From positions 1 to 64,000 of the forward strand of contig SAUG01000085.1 in the NCBI GenBank assembly GCA_011316305.1: 64,000 bases of DNA, read 5' to 3'. Made by a program: the position numbers and the translations under genes. Source of the stretch: Rusavskia elegans (Eukaryota > Ascomycota > Lecanoromycetes > Teloschistales > Teloschistaceae). The notes beneath the pieces are model-generated. The model was given only the letters and a program-made list of their open reading frames with translations, made no database searches and was not told the origin of the DNA. Of the stretch, positions 1-12,400 are shown one piece after another (positions within the stretch are counted from its first letter, which is position 1; every line of letters begins with the position of its first letter).

Positions 1-2040
1 TTACGCCTTAAACCAGAAAAGTATAAATTCTATAAAAAAGAAGTCGATTTTCTAGAATTTATTATAGGGCGAAATAGGCTATATATCGACCCTAGTAAAC
101 TAAAAGCTATTATAGAATAGGAGATACTAGTAAATATTAAAAAAATCTAAAGCTTTTTCAGATTTATAAACTATAACCGAAAGTTTATAAAAAACTATTC
201 TAAGAGGGCTCTAGCTCTTATAGCTTTAATAAAAGAGACTAACGAATAGTAATAGAGAGAAAGGAAATAATAAGCTTTTAAAGATTTTAAGGAAGTATAT
301 ATTAAAAACCCAGTTCTTAAAATATTCGATTTAACGAAACTATTATAAATAGAAATAGATTTATTAAATCTAGCTATAAATATATACCTTCTATAATAAT
401 ATAATAGTAAATAGTATCTAATAGTATATATATCTAGGAAATTATCGCTAGTAGAATAGAACTACGATATCTATAATAAGAAACTACTAGCTATAGTAGC
501 TATACTAGAGTAATAAAGAGTATACGCCGAAGAATTATCTAAATTAACTATCTTTATAGACTATAAAAATCTACTATACTTTATAATAATAAAATAATTT
601 AATAAAAAATAAATATAATAGTCTAAACTCTTCGGTTAATATAAATTTAAGATATACTATACTCTAGATAAAGAAAATAGAAGAGTAGACGCTCTAAATC
701 GAAGAAGTAATTATATAAAAATAAAAGAGGTTTTTAATAATAGTATTCTTAGAGTTAATAAGGATAGATTACTATTAGTAAATTAATACGAGCTAAATAT
801 AACGCTACGTATATTAAAGGACGACCAGAAATAATTTCCTATCGAGAAAGAAAAATTCTATATACTAAATAATAAAATCGATAAATATATTAAAGAGTAC
901 TACGATAGAATACTATAAAAGTATCTAGGCGTAATAAAGATAATATAACTTTTATAATACTATTACTAGTTTCCTAATATAAAGTAATATATTAAAGTAT
1001 ATATTAAAAAGTACTTTATTTATTAGTGAAATAAATATAATATATATATTTATTATAAAGAGATTTAGTATTAGAACCTACCGGATTTACTATAGAAGGA
1101 AGTTACGTTAGATTTTATTATTAAGTTCCCGAAATTAAAAGACCCGATAACGAATATAGAATACGATTCGATATTTAATATAGTCGATAGATTTACGAAA
1201 TATATTTATATAATTCTATTACGAGAGGATTTTACGGCGGAATAGCTTGGATTTATTATCTTAAATCGATTATTTCGATACTACGGACTACTAGAAATAT
1301 TAAAAAATAATAGAAATAAACTCTTTACTTTAAACTATTAGAAAACCCCTATCTTTCTACTAGGTATTAAACTAAAAATATTAATAGCTTTCTATTTAAT
1401 AATAGATAGATAGATAGAATATATTAATTAGACGCTTAAATAATACCTAAGGTACTATATTAATAACGTTTAAAATAATTAGGTTTCGCTTTTACTAATA
1501 GTATAATTAGTACTTAATATAAAAGAATTAAGTACTACTAAGGAAATACTATTCTATATTAACTATAGAAAAATACCGAATTTATTTAGATAACCGCTAC
1601 TATATAAGTTAGCGGAGTTAGCGATCTAAAGAATTAAGATTTAGAAAAGGATCTATAAAAATATTCTAAAGATATAGAAATATTCGGGTAACTACTAAAA
1701 TAAAAAATAAAAAATAGTACTTTAGTTAAAGAAGAGGGATAAGATATATCTTCTTATAAAAAATTTAAAAATAAAAACTCTAAATAAGAAGCTAGACTAC
1801 GTTAAAATCGGACTATTTTTAATTAAGCAGGTTAAAGGACCTTAGAATTTCGAATTTAATCTATCTAAAGATATTAAAGTATACCCGGTATTCTATATAT
1901 TTCTTTTAGAATTAACCGACCCCGGAACGCCGTTATAATAGATATTTAACTTTAAAATATAAAAGTAAGATACCTTTATAATCGAGAAAATTCTAAGATA
2001 GGAAGGTCAGAACTATTTAATTAAATAGAAAGATTATTCT
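1..2040 (+). pseudogene. gypsy pol remnant: RT end, RNase H, integrase
   Basis: Conceptual reading through stops gives, in order: the end of reverse transcriptase (KYKFYKKEVDFLEFIIG at about 20-75), the connection YxRKFIKNYSK, RNase H with YDIYNKKLLAIVAILE (about 460-510) and YKNLLYF, then a zinc-binding and catalytic integrase region (VTLDFIIKFPK near 1100; DRFTKY near 1190). The end resembles the YPVFYxxLLEL motif found before chromodomain-type tails (about 1890-1920). This domain order is that of Ty3/gypsy (Metaviridae). Stops are dense throughout and the gene is dead. Confidence 0.85.
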
Positions 2041-2641
2041 ACTTCGGAAAATATTTAGAAATTTAAAAAATACTTAGTAAACTACCGGAAGACTCTATAG
2101 TAGTTCTATTAAAAGGAGCTAAAGAAGTTATTAACCAGCCAGACTTACTAGAGAAAACGATCTACTCGGAAACTATATCGATAAAAGAATTAAAGTCTAT
2201 AGAAGAAAACGGATCTATAGTACCGTCTTTATATTCTAATATCTTAAGATTTTATAGTTTACTATCTACTATAATACGCTGTTTTTCTTTAATATAATCT
2301 AACTAATAAAGTAAATACTATTACTTCGTATACGTTTTATATAACTCTTTTTTTAGTTTTTTATATTTCTTTTTAAAACGACGCTAGCGCGTAGAATCTA
2401 ATAGAATAAGGTTATAAAGATAGATTTATATAATATATTTAATATATTTTTTAGAACCTTTGTCGATACGATATAGTTTTTTTAACTAGAAATAGTTCCG
2501 ATAAAAACGTATAGCTAATATACTAATATTTAAAGATACGACTTTATCGTAATATTCTTTAATTAATAACTTTTTCCTTTTACCTATAAAAAAGAAAGGA
2601 CGATAGTTTTTCGGGATAAAAAATCTAAAGAAAGGACCTAG

Positions 2642-3072
2642 TATTATAAATATATATAATATAATTTCGGAAATATAGTAGTACTTAATATAATACTAGA
2701 ACTTTTTATTACGCCTAAATAGATAGGACGGACTTAGTATTATTATTTTAGTTATCTTAGTAAGTAAGGTATTTAAAGAAAGGTATTTTAGTTATTTTAG
2801 CGAGTAAAGTATCTAAAGAAAATATTTTAGTTATTTTAGTAAATAAAGTATCTAAAGAAAGGAGGATCTTATTATCTATATAGATCTCGAACCTAACGCC
2901 TTTATAGCTCGTATTTAATTTATTAGTTATCACTATATACTATTCTAGTAATTAGACTGATTTATTTTTATATTAATTTAAAATAATTATCCGTTATACC
3001 TCCGTTTATAGATATACTAATAAGTCTAACCAACCCTTGGAGATACCAGGCCCCCTAGGTAGCCCTATAATA
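2642..3072 (+). repeat. 3' LTR, gypsy family 1
   Basis: It begins TATTATAA and ends CTATAATA, which are RIP-mutated versions of TGTTATAA...TATAACA. The second half matches both LTRs of the element at 8475-15038 (in reverse complement) and the solo LTR at 39449-39943. The first half differs and holds three direct repeats of 39-40 bp starting at 2745, 2785 and 2824. Confidence 0.8.
2745..2863. repeat. 39-40 bp tandem repeat, 3 units, inside LTR
   Basis: Three adjacent copies of a unit that begins ATTTTAGTTAT and ends in a run like CTAAAGAAAGG start at 2745, 2785 and 2824. They lie in the U3-like half of the LTR. Similar but not identical units occur in the solo LTR at 39449-39943. Such repeats often carry enhancer-like sites, but nothing here proves it. 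Confidence 0.75.
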
Positions 3073-5045
3073 TAAAAGTAATTTTATTATTTAGAAATAA
3101 TATATATTTTCTCGGTTTAATAAATTTAATAATCCGGTTATATTTTACTTTTCTATTAGTTTTATACTAGCTGCGTAAAAGGCGTCTATTAAATTAATAC
3201 CTAGGTTTAATTTAAATAATCTAGATTAAATTTTAAGAGATTTTAATTTCTTTTAATTTATAGAAAATATAGAATTCTAAAAAAAATCTAGTAAAAGGTT
3301 TTTTTACTACTATTTTTATATATTCCGGATTATATATCTATATTATAAATTATTTCCGGTTCTTTTAATAGTTCTACTAAATTTTATTTTTTAGTAACTA
3401 TTTTATTCTATAATAATAAAGACGGATACTAATCGAATTTTTTATTTCTAGATTAAATACTAAATACTAGATCCGATATTTTTTTATTCTAGTCTATTTA
3501 GTTTAGTTTATAGTATTCGATTTTATTTATAGCTTTAACTATATTCTAGTATATTTTTCTAATATTATTTATCTAAAACCGTTAGATTATTTTTCTACTT
3601 TTATTATATTTTTTTAGTAAGTTATTAAAAGAGATAATAGTATTTTTTCTAAATTTTTATTTTCTAAACTTTTCCGCCTTTTTTAAATTTTTTATCTAAG
3701 TCTTTAATTTTTTTATAATTTATTATTAAAACGACGTCTATTTTTTTATATAAAAGGTTTTTATAAACTAGAAAATATATTATTTATAGTTCTATTTTCT
3801 TACTAATAGTATTTTTTTCTATTAATTTTCTTAAAATTAATTTTTTTTTACTTGTTTTCTAAAATAATATAATTTCTTTAACTTTCGATTATAGTAAAAT
3901 TTATTATTCTAATTAATCTATACTTTATTTTAATTTCGATATTAAAGATTCTATTATTATTTATTATTTTTTTTTATAGAGATATCCTTTAATTTTATTA
4001 TAGAATTCTTTTATAATTTTATTATCTTTCTTTCTATTTATAAAAGCTATTATTTATTAACTTTTAATTTCAACTTTAAGCGCTATTATAAAGGGTTTTT
4101 CGGTTTTATATAGTTTAAAATCGATTATTAGCTTTATTTCCTACGCTTTCTTTAGTTTTTTAAAGTAATATTCTATCTCTTCCTTATCTAATAGATAGAT
4201 AGAGTAAATATTATTATAGTAGATTAACCAGCTTTTCGCTATATATTTATTAGATAATTTTTCTATTATTTTAATAAAATATTCGATTACTTTAGTTATT
4301 TTTTTAATTAGATAATATCTTTTAAAGTATCCAATTTTTCTATATAAATAATAAATTTTAGTTTTTTATTTTTTAATTTTAGTAGTATTAAACTCTATTA
4401 GATTTCCTCTAGGTTTTTTTTAGCGGGTCCTATTTTATTAAATATCTATTTATCTAAATATATTTTATATTATCTAGTATTAATTTTTATTATAAATTTA
4501 ATAAAATCTACTAATAAATCCGGTTTTTCGATTACTACTATAGCTTTTTTAATTTTTATCTAAAATCTTTTATAGAAGTAGATTTTTAAAACTAAATCTT
4601 CCTAGTCTATTTTATAAGCTAATATTTTAAACTAAATAGTATAGATAGCTACCGACTTCTATTATTTTAGAACTATTAATCTTCTATCTATTACTCTATT
4701 TTTATTATTATTTCTAAAGGTTTCTTTTATAGCTATAATAAGATTATCGAAAGTATAAAAGATCTATAATATTTTATTTTCTTTTTATCTTTCCGGATTA
4801 TTAAAGTAATTTTCTATTCGGGGCTATATCTAATTAAAGATAACCCTTTCTAGATATAATATTATAAATAGAATCTTAACCGCTTTATTTAAAAACTAGT
4901 TTATATATAATATAAAATAGATATTTATTTAAATAACTTATAGTTTTAAAGATTTTTTATTTCCTTTATAGATATTTAGTATTACTATTTTAATAGTATC
5001 GCTTTAATCTATAGGTCGGGATAACGAGACTAATATAGTAAATTA

Positions 5046-5925
5046 CTTTAGGGGCAACCGTATATTCTATAACAATATGTCTATATTAAATCTACGTTAA
5101 ATTCGCTGAAAACAGCTAGTATTCGAGAACTCGTTGCAGATGTTCCGAAAATAACGAATTAGAATAAACTAAATTGTCGATTTGTAGTTATATATAACTT
5201 CTAATTAAGTTTAGTTCGTTTTAACTAGCTGTTTTCGACGAATTGTCGATTAATTTCTCTTTAACATTCGTTCAACATTCAATCAACTACTAGTTAATCT
5301 TTTAACTTTAAATATTATTAGTCAGCAAAATAAGCGAATCTATAGATCACGTGATCTACTAGCCTAATTCGTCGATTCTAGAACTCTAGCTATACTATAG
5401 GAGCCGTAAAAATCGGACGAAAATTTCCAAAAAAAGAGATTTTGACGGGATTCGAACTCTGAATCGCTTAGTAATCAGGATATTACTTAGGTGAGATTCA
5501 GAGAGATCACGTGATATGGAATTGAACTATCTATCTAATCTATACTAATACTACTACTAATAGAAAAAAGGAAATTTAATTCTATATATTGAATTTTTTA
5601 AATAGTAATAAATAAAACTTTCTATTAACTTTCTTTTAACTTTCTAATAACTTTCTATTAACTTTTTATTAACTATTAGTTCTATTAAACCCTCGATTAA
5701 ATCATAATTAATAATAAATTTATTTTGATTTTAAATTATTTTAAATTAAATATTATATAAAAACTATCGGTTGATTCGAATTATTAATTAATTAATTATT
5801 TAATATCTATTAAATTTAATTATAAATTAATATATCCTCAGTTTTCAGTTAATATCTTGTTTTTTCTAATTTTAAATCGACAAATTGTCGATATATTGTC
5901 GTAGGACAAGCGGTTGCCACTAAGG
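5046..5925. mobile_element. 880-bp TA-flanked inverted-repeat element (MITE-like)
   Basis: The ends are inverted repeats of about 33 bp: left CTTTAGGGGCAACCG, right (reverse complement) CCTTAGTGGCAACCG, both followed by a shared ACAATAT block. Comparison with the empty site at 35311-35330 shows that exactly TA was duplicated (5044-5045 and 5926-5927), as in Tc1/mariner-type insertion. There is no transposase. Inside are two copies of the palindrome TCACGTGA (near 5347 and 5507) and a tRNA-like patch (about 5447-5500) with a B-box-like GTTCGAATCCC on the minus strand. It is less RIP-mutated than its host, so it is probably younger. Confidence 0.75.
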
Positions 5926-5933
5926 TATTAAAA

Positions 5934-6343
5934 TATAATATTTCTATAGATTAGAAGGTATTATACTCGAGCCTAGTTATAGCTATAGATATAGTCCGAG
6001 CTTTTAAATAGTAAAAGAGTTCTAGTATAAATTATTATAATTAATTTTAAATAGCTATAGAAGTACGGTTATAATATTATAAGGTATTTTCGTTATAAAG
6101 TAATTAAAAAAAGAATAGTAGAAACGTATTTAATAATTATATTTACGACTTATAAAAGAAACTATCTATAGAAATAATAAATAATATATATAGTAAAAGT
6201 AGCTATAAAAGTCGATAGGTAACCGTCTACTAAAAGTCCCGTTAGAAAAAGCGGCTATAGCGGCTATAGGCGGCTATAGATAATTAGGCTCGCTTGTTTA
6301 ACTAATTCTTTCAGAGAACTTCTATAGAGTCGTGGACGTAATA
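5934..6343 (-). repeat. 5' LTR of family-2 element
   Basis: 410-bp LTR in reverse orientation, running from TATAATATT to GGACGTAATA. It is homologous to the LTRs at 28987, 31901, 32367, 35321, 38726, 59363 and 62921. Confidence 0.8.
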
Positions 6344-6399
6344 AAAAAATATTAATATAGCGGAACTTCGTTATAAATTATAAATTAATAATTTAAAAC

Positions 6400-6840
6400 A
6401 TTCGAACTTTTTATATATTATTAGTTTAAATTTACGGCCTATTGTTTTAATTAAATAATATTTTTTTAAAGAACCGATTCTATTTTAGAAATTCTTTTCT
6501 ACTAACGATAGTTATAAAGAGTTCGGCTTTAGTTAAATTTATTATTGTAGAATTCCAAGCTGATTTCCTATAACTATAGAGGAGTGAGACATTTATATAC
6601 ACAAGCATCTCCACGCTAGACCTATACCCGCTCCTATACCCGCTCTTGCGATTAGCGACCGGATCAGTTAGTATCCGAATTCGTATATAACTATACAATC
6701 CAGATGTGTATTCCATGACCCTTTAAGCCGTTCGAGTGATTCAGAACCCTGACCACTACATTATAACTATTTACTATTTAATATCTTCTTGTCTATCATT
6801 TCTCTAAACAGTTAAAACGTATAGTTTTACGAGCTTCGCT
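6400..6840 (-). repeat. possible copia 3' LTR region, lightly mutated
   Basis: This stretch keeps many CA and TG dinucleotides, unlike its surroundings. On the minus strand it has a TATA-like TGTATATAAATG near 6590-6605 and, on the plus strand, a perfect 12-bp tandem duplication CCTATACCCGCT at 6621-6632 and 6633-6644. Its position just past the copia RNase H end suggests an LTR, but no second copy is present in the window to prove it. Confidence 0.3.
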
Positions 6841-7149
6841 GAATTACTAGATCGTCTATATATAAAGTATCCGGTAAAATAATAAATAACGTATTTAAAT
6901 CGATTACGTAAATATTAGAAATAAATAAATAGAATCTATAATACTTTAAAAATTATATAATTCTAAATATTAATTTCAGATAATATTCCGATAGATTTGT
7001 TAAAAATTCTAAAAGTTTTAAAACGGTATAACCGATATTAGCGTGAGTAATAATTACTATAAAATTAAATAATCCGACAAGTTATTAATATCATAGAATT
7101 TACTAGAGTTCGGCCGTATCTATATTTCTAGTAAATATTTCGGAACTAA

Positions 7150-7480
7150 TAAATAGTGTTTTAGAAAATTGATTTAATATTTTAATTATAAATTATTATA
7201 ATTTTTTTGATATATAAATTTTAATATAATAATAGTTATAGATTTCGCGATCGCAAGTAATACGAATTCCTAAAAACTAGAATATTTCGTCTAGATATTT
7301 TATTTCGTAGCGTTTAAAAAGCTTTATTTAAAATTCTTTAATAAATTTTATTTTTTTAGAAAATATAGATATTATCTATAAAAAAAATAGTATTATATAT
7401 TTATAAATAAATAAATCTTTCGTTTCGAATATTGTCGAAAATTCTAGATCAATTAGAATATTTAATATATAGTAAAACTA
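7150..7480 (-). pseudogene. copia reverse transcriptase remnant
   Basis: Reading the minus strand through stops gives a segment close to the copia RT hallmark: a diverged catalytic loop, then RYEIKYLDEI (L/W)FLGIRIT-like residues and a CDRE motif around 7230-7300. Known copia proteins have KYEMxxLGELxWFLGI followed by RD at this point. Several stops and frameshifts make it non-coding now. Confidence 0.65.
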
Positions 7481-8474
7481 TAGCGCTATCGACTATTTTA
7501 GACTATAGATCGCTTTAAATAGTTATAAAAAGATAGATTTCGGTTCTTTCTAATCTAGTAGAGATTTTATATAAATAAATTCGTTAATATCGTATTTAGA
7601 AAAGATATTAATCGTATTAAACTGTTTCGTTTAGAATCTAAAATACGCAACGATAGCTATTAATATTTAAAAAATACGAATTACTAAAGTAATAGCGTAA
7701 ATATTATTATTAATATTCTAGAAATTACCTCTAATATTAAGGTATACTATTAATTTAATTAATTAATTAATTCTATTTAATGAATTTATATTTAATAATC
7801 TATATAAAATTAATAGACTTTTTATTATTTTAAACTATAGTATCGAATATTACTTTTTTCTAGATATTTTTATTTTATTGCTTCTTTGTTTTAATTTAAA
7901 TAGCTTTTATAAATCTTTTTATAAACGGATGTTTTAATATATTATTTTAGAATCGAGGTTTCGGCGATAGTTAATTCCGATAATATCGTATTTCTAGTAA
8001 AAAAAGCTAATAGTCCGATACTAGAGAACTATCTTCGTATATTATACGAGTAGGAAAATAGACGGCGAATACTATAAAAAATATTATAGGAATTCCGCTA
8101 GTAGTATTTAAAAAAAAATCGTATAAATTTCGCTCCGTTTTAACTTCTTTATAGTTTTTTTAGCAACTATTTCTTCGGCTTTATTTATTTTATCGATTTT
8201 CTTTCGATAATATATAACGTCTAGAAATAGAATATTCTTTTTATTATAGTATAGTTTATATAGGCTACGAGTTTACTTTAGTTCTAATAGCGTAGAAATA
8301 GGCGAAACATCTTTATTATTATTAAAAGATCTAGATATATTTTAATCGAATACGAATTTACTATTAAATAATTATATATCTATTTAAATAAACTCGTTAG
8401 TCTATTCTATTACCTTTACTAAAAGAATATTCTCGTTAGTAAAATTATAATATAATTTATTACCGAAATCTCCG

Positions 8475-8878
8475 TATTATAGAACTATCGGTACGGTTTG
8501 ATATTTCCAAAAATTGGTTGAACTTATTAGTATATCTATAAACGGAGGTATAACAGGTAATTATTTAAATTAATTGAAAAATATATTAGTTTAATTATTA
8601 GAGAAATATATAGCGATAACTAATAAATTAAATATAAGTTATAAAAGCGTCGAATTTAGGTTTTATATAGATAATAAAATCCTTTATAATTAATATAATT
8701 TGTATATTTTGTAAACTAAATATAACTAAATAACTAAATTTTTTATTTAGTAGTAATTAGTATTTAGTACTACTAAATTACGCTAATTACTAAATAATCT
8801 CCAAATATTTAATATATACTAAAAGTTTTATTACTAGAAACTAGGTTTAGTATAGAGTCCAATCTAGAGTTATAATAC
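8475..8878 (-). repeat. 3' LTR of gypsy element
   Basis: 404 bp, starting TATTATAGAAC and ending TTATAATAC with respect to the plus strand. It aligns over its whole length with 14636-15038; the visible differences are mostly C/T and G/A. Confidence 0.88.
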
Positions 8879-9599
8879 TATTCCTTTTCTTTTCTAGCTT
8901 TATCTTAAAGCTAACCTTTTTCTTATTATTTTAAATTCTTCTTTTCCTTTTTTTTATACTATATTCTAATATTATTCTAAATCTAGTATCGTCTATCGTC
9001 GTAAATTTACCGATTTTATTAAACTCTTTAGTAATATTATAGTAAAAGCCTGCTCTATTTATATAAAATATAAAAAGATATATAAAATCTATATTTATTC
9101 TAGAAAATATAGCGAGTATCTGCGTTATAGATAGAAATATATTTTTCGAATAACCTAATCTAAATAGAATCGCTTAAAAAGTAAAAAGTTAAAATTATAT
9201 AAAAATATTCGAAAAGTTTATAAAATTTAAAAAAAAGCTTAAATAGAAATATATATCGCTTTTATAAAAGGAAAACGGCTTTATTAAAAAATAGATTTAC
9301 TAGATAAACGTACTAAAGAGGCTATTATAGTAAAAGTATCTAGTATTAAAGAAAGCGAAATTTTTAAATCTCTGGATTTTTCCGATAGTTTTTTATTTAA
9401 TTTATTTTTATAGACCTAGAATATTTTAGATAATCTACCGGATTCTTTCTAGAATATTTCGGTATCTATTATTAATAGAACTACTATAGAGTCTTTTAGA
9501 AGTTTATTAAATATTTTTTAGATTTCTAAACATTTTCCGAAATAGGATAATCTTTCTATTTAATTAGATATTTCTAATATTTCTATTATAGAATTTTTT

Positions 9600-12400
9600 C
9601 GACTATAAAGATATCTTCTTTCGATATTTTAAAATTAAACGTCGATTATAATAGTATTCCGGAATCGGCTAGTTTTGAAAAAAATATATAAAATATCGGA
9701 TATACTTTAATATCTTTAGATAGATTAAATTCGAAGTTTTAAAATCTTTTAATTTCTTTAATTAAAAATAGTCCGATTTTAATATAGTTAAATTTCTTAT
9801 TTAGAATTCTTATTTTTAGATTCTTTATAAAAAGATATATTTTATCTCCTTTCTTTAGCTAAAGTACTATTCTTCGTTTTTTATTTTAATAAATACCCGA
9901 GTATTTCTATATTTTTAGGATATTTCTATAGATTTTCCTTTAAATATCGACTTTTTAAATTACTAATTTTATTAATATATATAGTAACGGTCGTTTAAAT
10001 AGATTCGGATTTTTTCTATTATTAATATAAAACGGTATTTCTTCTATTATATTTAATTTCTTTATATTAAATATTAATTACGCTATTAGTAAAAGTAAAA
10101 CCTAATTATTCTATAATCTAGTTAATACGTTCTATCTATTTATTTATTATTAGATAGAAAGCTATTAATATTTTTAGTTTAATACTAAATAAAGGAATAA
10201 AAATTTTCTAATAGTTTAAAGTAAAAAGTTTATCTCTATTATTTATTAATATTTCTAATAGTCTATAATATCGAAATAATCGATCTAGAATAATAAATCT
10301 AAGTTATTTTACTATAAAGTTTTTTTTATAATAGGATTACGTAGATATATTTTATAAATCTATCTCTTATATTAAATTTTAAGTTTAATTTTATATTTAT
10401 CGTCAGATCTTTTAATTTTAGAAGTTTAATAATAAAACCTAATATAATTTCCTTTTATAGTAAATTCGATAGTTTCTAAAATTAAATTCTTCTATAACGA
10501 GTATATATAGTATATTTATTTTATTTATAACTTGATTTTTTCTTAATATATATTTCGATATATTACTTTATATCAGAGAACTAGTAATATTATTATAAAA
10601 ATTATATTATCTTTATTATATCTAGATTTTTTTATTGTATTTTATTATAGTATTTTTTAATATATTCGTCGATTTTATCGTCTAGTATTTATAGTTTTTT
10701 TTTAATAGAAAACTATTTCTAGTCGTTTTTTATTAGATATAGCGTTATATTTATCTTATATTATCTTACTAATAGTAATCTATTTTTTATTAATTTTTAG
10801 GATATTATTATTAAAAATCTCTTTTATTTTTATATAATTACTTCTTCGATTTAAAATATTTACTTTTCTATTTTTTTTTCTAGGATATAGTATATCCTAA
10901 ATTTATATTAATCGAGTAATTCAGACTATTATATTTATCTTCTATTAAACTGTTTTTTTATTATAAAGTATAGAAGATTTTTAAAGTCTATAAAAATTAT
11001 TTATTCTAGTAATTCTTCGGCGTATACTTTCTATTATTCTAGTTCAGCTATTATAGCTGGTAGTTTTTTATTATAAATATTATAAATATTATAGATTTAT
11101 TTCGCCAGTAATAATTTACTTAATATATATACTATCGGGTACTTTTTACAATTATATTATTATAGAAAGTTTATATCTATAGCTAGATTTTACGAATCTA
11201 TTTTTATTTTTAATAGTTTTTCTAGATCGAATATTTTAAATATCGGGTCTTTTATATATTCCGTTTTAAAATCTTCGAATATTTATTATTTTTCTTTCCT
11301 CTAATACTATTTAATAGTATCTTTTATTAAAGTTATTAGAGCGAGAGCTCTTTTAGAATAGTTTTTTATAAATTTTTAATTATAGTTTATAAATCCGAAG
11401 AAACTTTAGACTTTTTTAGTATTTATTAGTATAATCTATTCTATAATAGCTTTAAATTTACTAGAGTTAATATATAGTCTATTTCACTTTATAATAAATT
11501 CTAGGAAATTAATTTCTTTTTTATAGAATTTATACTTTTTTAGTTTAAAATATAAATCTTTTCTTTCTAGATATTTAAAAACTTTATTAACGTATTATTT
11601 ATATTCTTCGAATATTTTAGAAAAAACCAGAATATTATCGAAGCAGAAAATAATAAATATATCTAGATATTTTCTAAATATATTATTAATTATATTCTAA
11701 TTAATTACCGGAGCGTTTATAAATCTAAATAGTATTATTATATATTTATAATAACTATATCGTATATATAAAGCTATTTTCTATTCTTTTTCAATTTTTA
11801 TTCGTATAAGATTATATACTTTTTAAAAATCGAATTTTATAAAATATTTTATTCTAGAAAATCTATTTTAAAGTTTACTAATATTTAGTAGTAGATATCG
11901 GTTTCTTATTATAATATCGTTTAGATTTCGATAATCGATATATAGATAGAATAATCTGTCTTTTTTAAATATAAAAAGAATTAGATATTTTACTAGTAAT
12001 TAAGATTTTCTAATAAATTTCTTTTTTATATTTTCGTCTAGATATTTATAAAGCGTTTCTAGTTCTGTTATAAATATAAAATAGATAGATTTAAATATAG
12101 ATTATTTATCTGATTTAAATTTAACTTTATAATCCTACGGTTAATTTTTAAATAATACTTTTATAGTTACTTCTTCTCGAAATAAATTTATCTAATTTTT
12201 ATATTTACTTAAAACTCTTTCTAATAGATATTTTATTAACTTTCTATTAGAAAATATAAGGTTTTTAAAAGGTTTATAATTTTCCTTTCTATCTCTATTT
12301 TATTAATCTAGCTAACTTCTACCGGTATTTAATAAATCGGACCTAAATAGTTTTTAGTTGTCCTTTTTCGAAGCTATAAATTCGCGCTTTATATTTTACT
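9600..12400 (-). pseudogene. gypsy pol remnant of the complete element
   Basis: The minus strand reads, from high to low coordinates: reverse transcriptase (about 12400-11350), RNase H (about 11300-10950), integrase (about 10900-9900) and a C-terminal segment near 9700-9600. The RT end and the RNase H blocks match the plus-strand copy at 1-700 block by block. Stops replace Gln and Trp codons throughout, as expected of RIP. No function remains. Confidence 0.75.

Larger units (their letters stand above)
1..3072 (+). mobile_element. Ty3/gypsy element, family 1, 3' part
   Basis: This is the 3' part of a gypsy LTR retrotransposon whose 5' part lies left of the window. It consists of a degraded pol (1-2040), an untranslated stretch, a purine-rich tract just before 2642 and the 3' LTR (2642-3072). 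It is inserted in a family-2 LTR element: the sequence after 3073 continues a region that is uninterrupted near 33340 in another family-2 copy. Almost every CAA, CAG and TGG of the ancestral pol now reads as a stop, as RIP predicts. The 3' flank is TAAAA; the matching 5' flank is outside the window. Confidence 0.85.
3073..6343 (-). mobile_element. LTR element, family 2 (partial, invaded)
   Basis: Positions 3073-5045 are the reverse strand of the same interior seen at 33340-35320, and 5926-5933 plus the LTR 5934-6343 complete the 5' end. The 3' end is beyond the left edge because the gypsy element 1-3072 is inserted in it. An 880-bp TA-flanked element interrupts it at 5046-5925. The interior resembles the gag-type interior of the three complete family-2 copies and shows no reverse transcriptase. 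Confidence 0.75.

Noticed and set aside
6480..6716. 78-codon open frame on the minus strand
   Set aside because: It lies in a lightly mutated stretch that looks like an LTR with a TATA-like box; no protein similarity and a tandem duplication inside.
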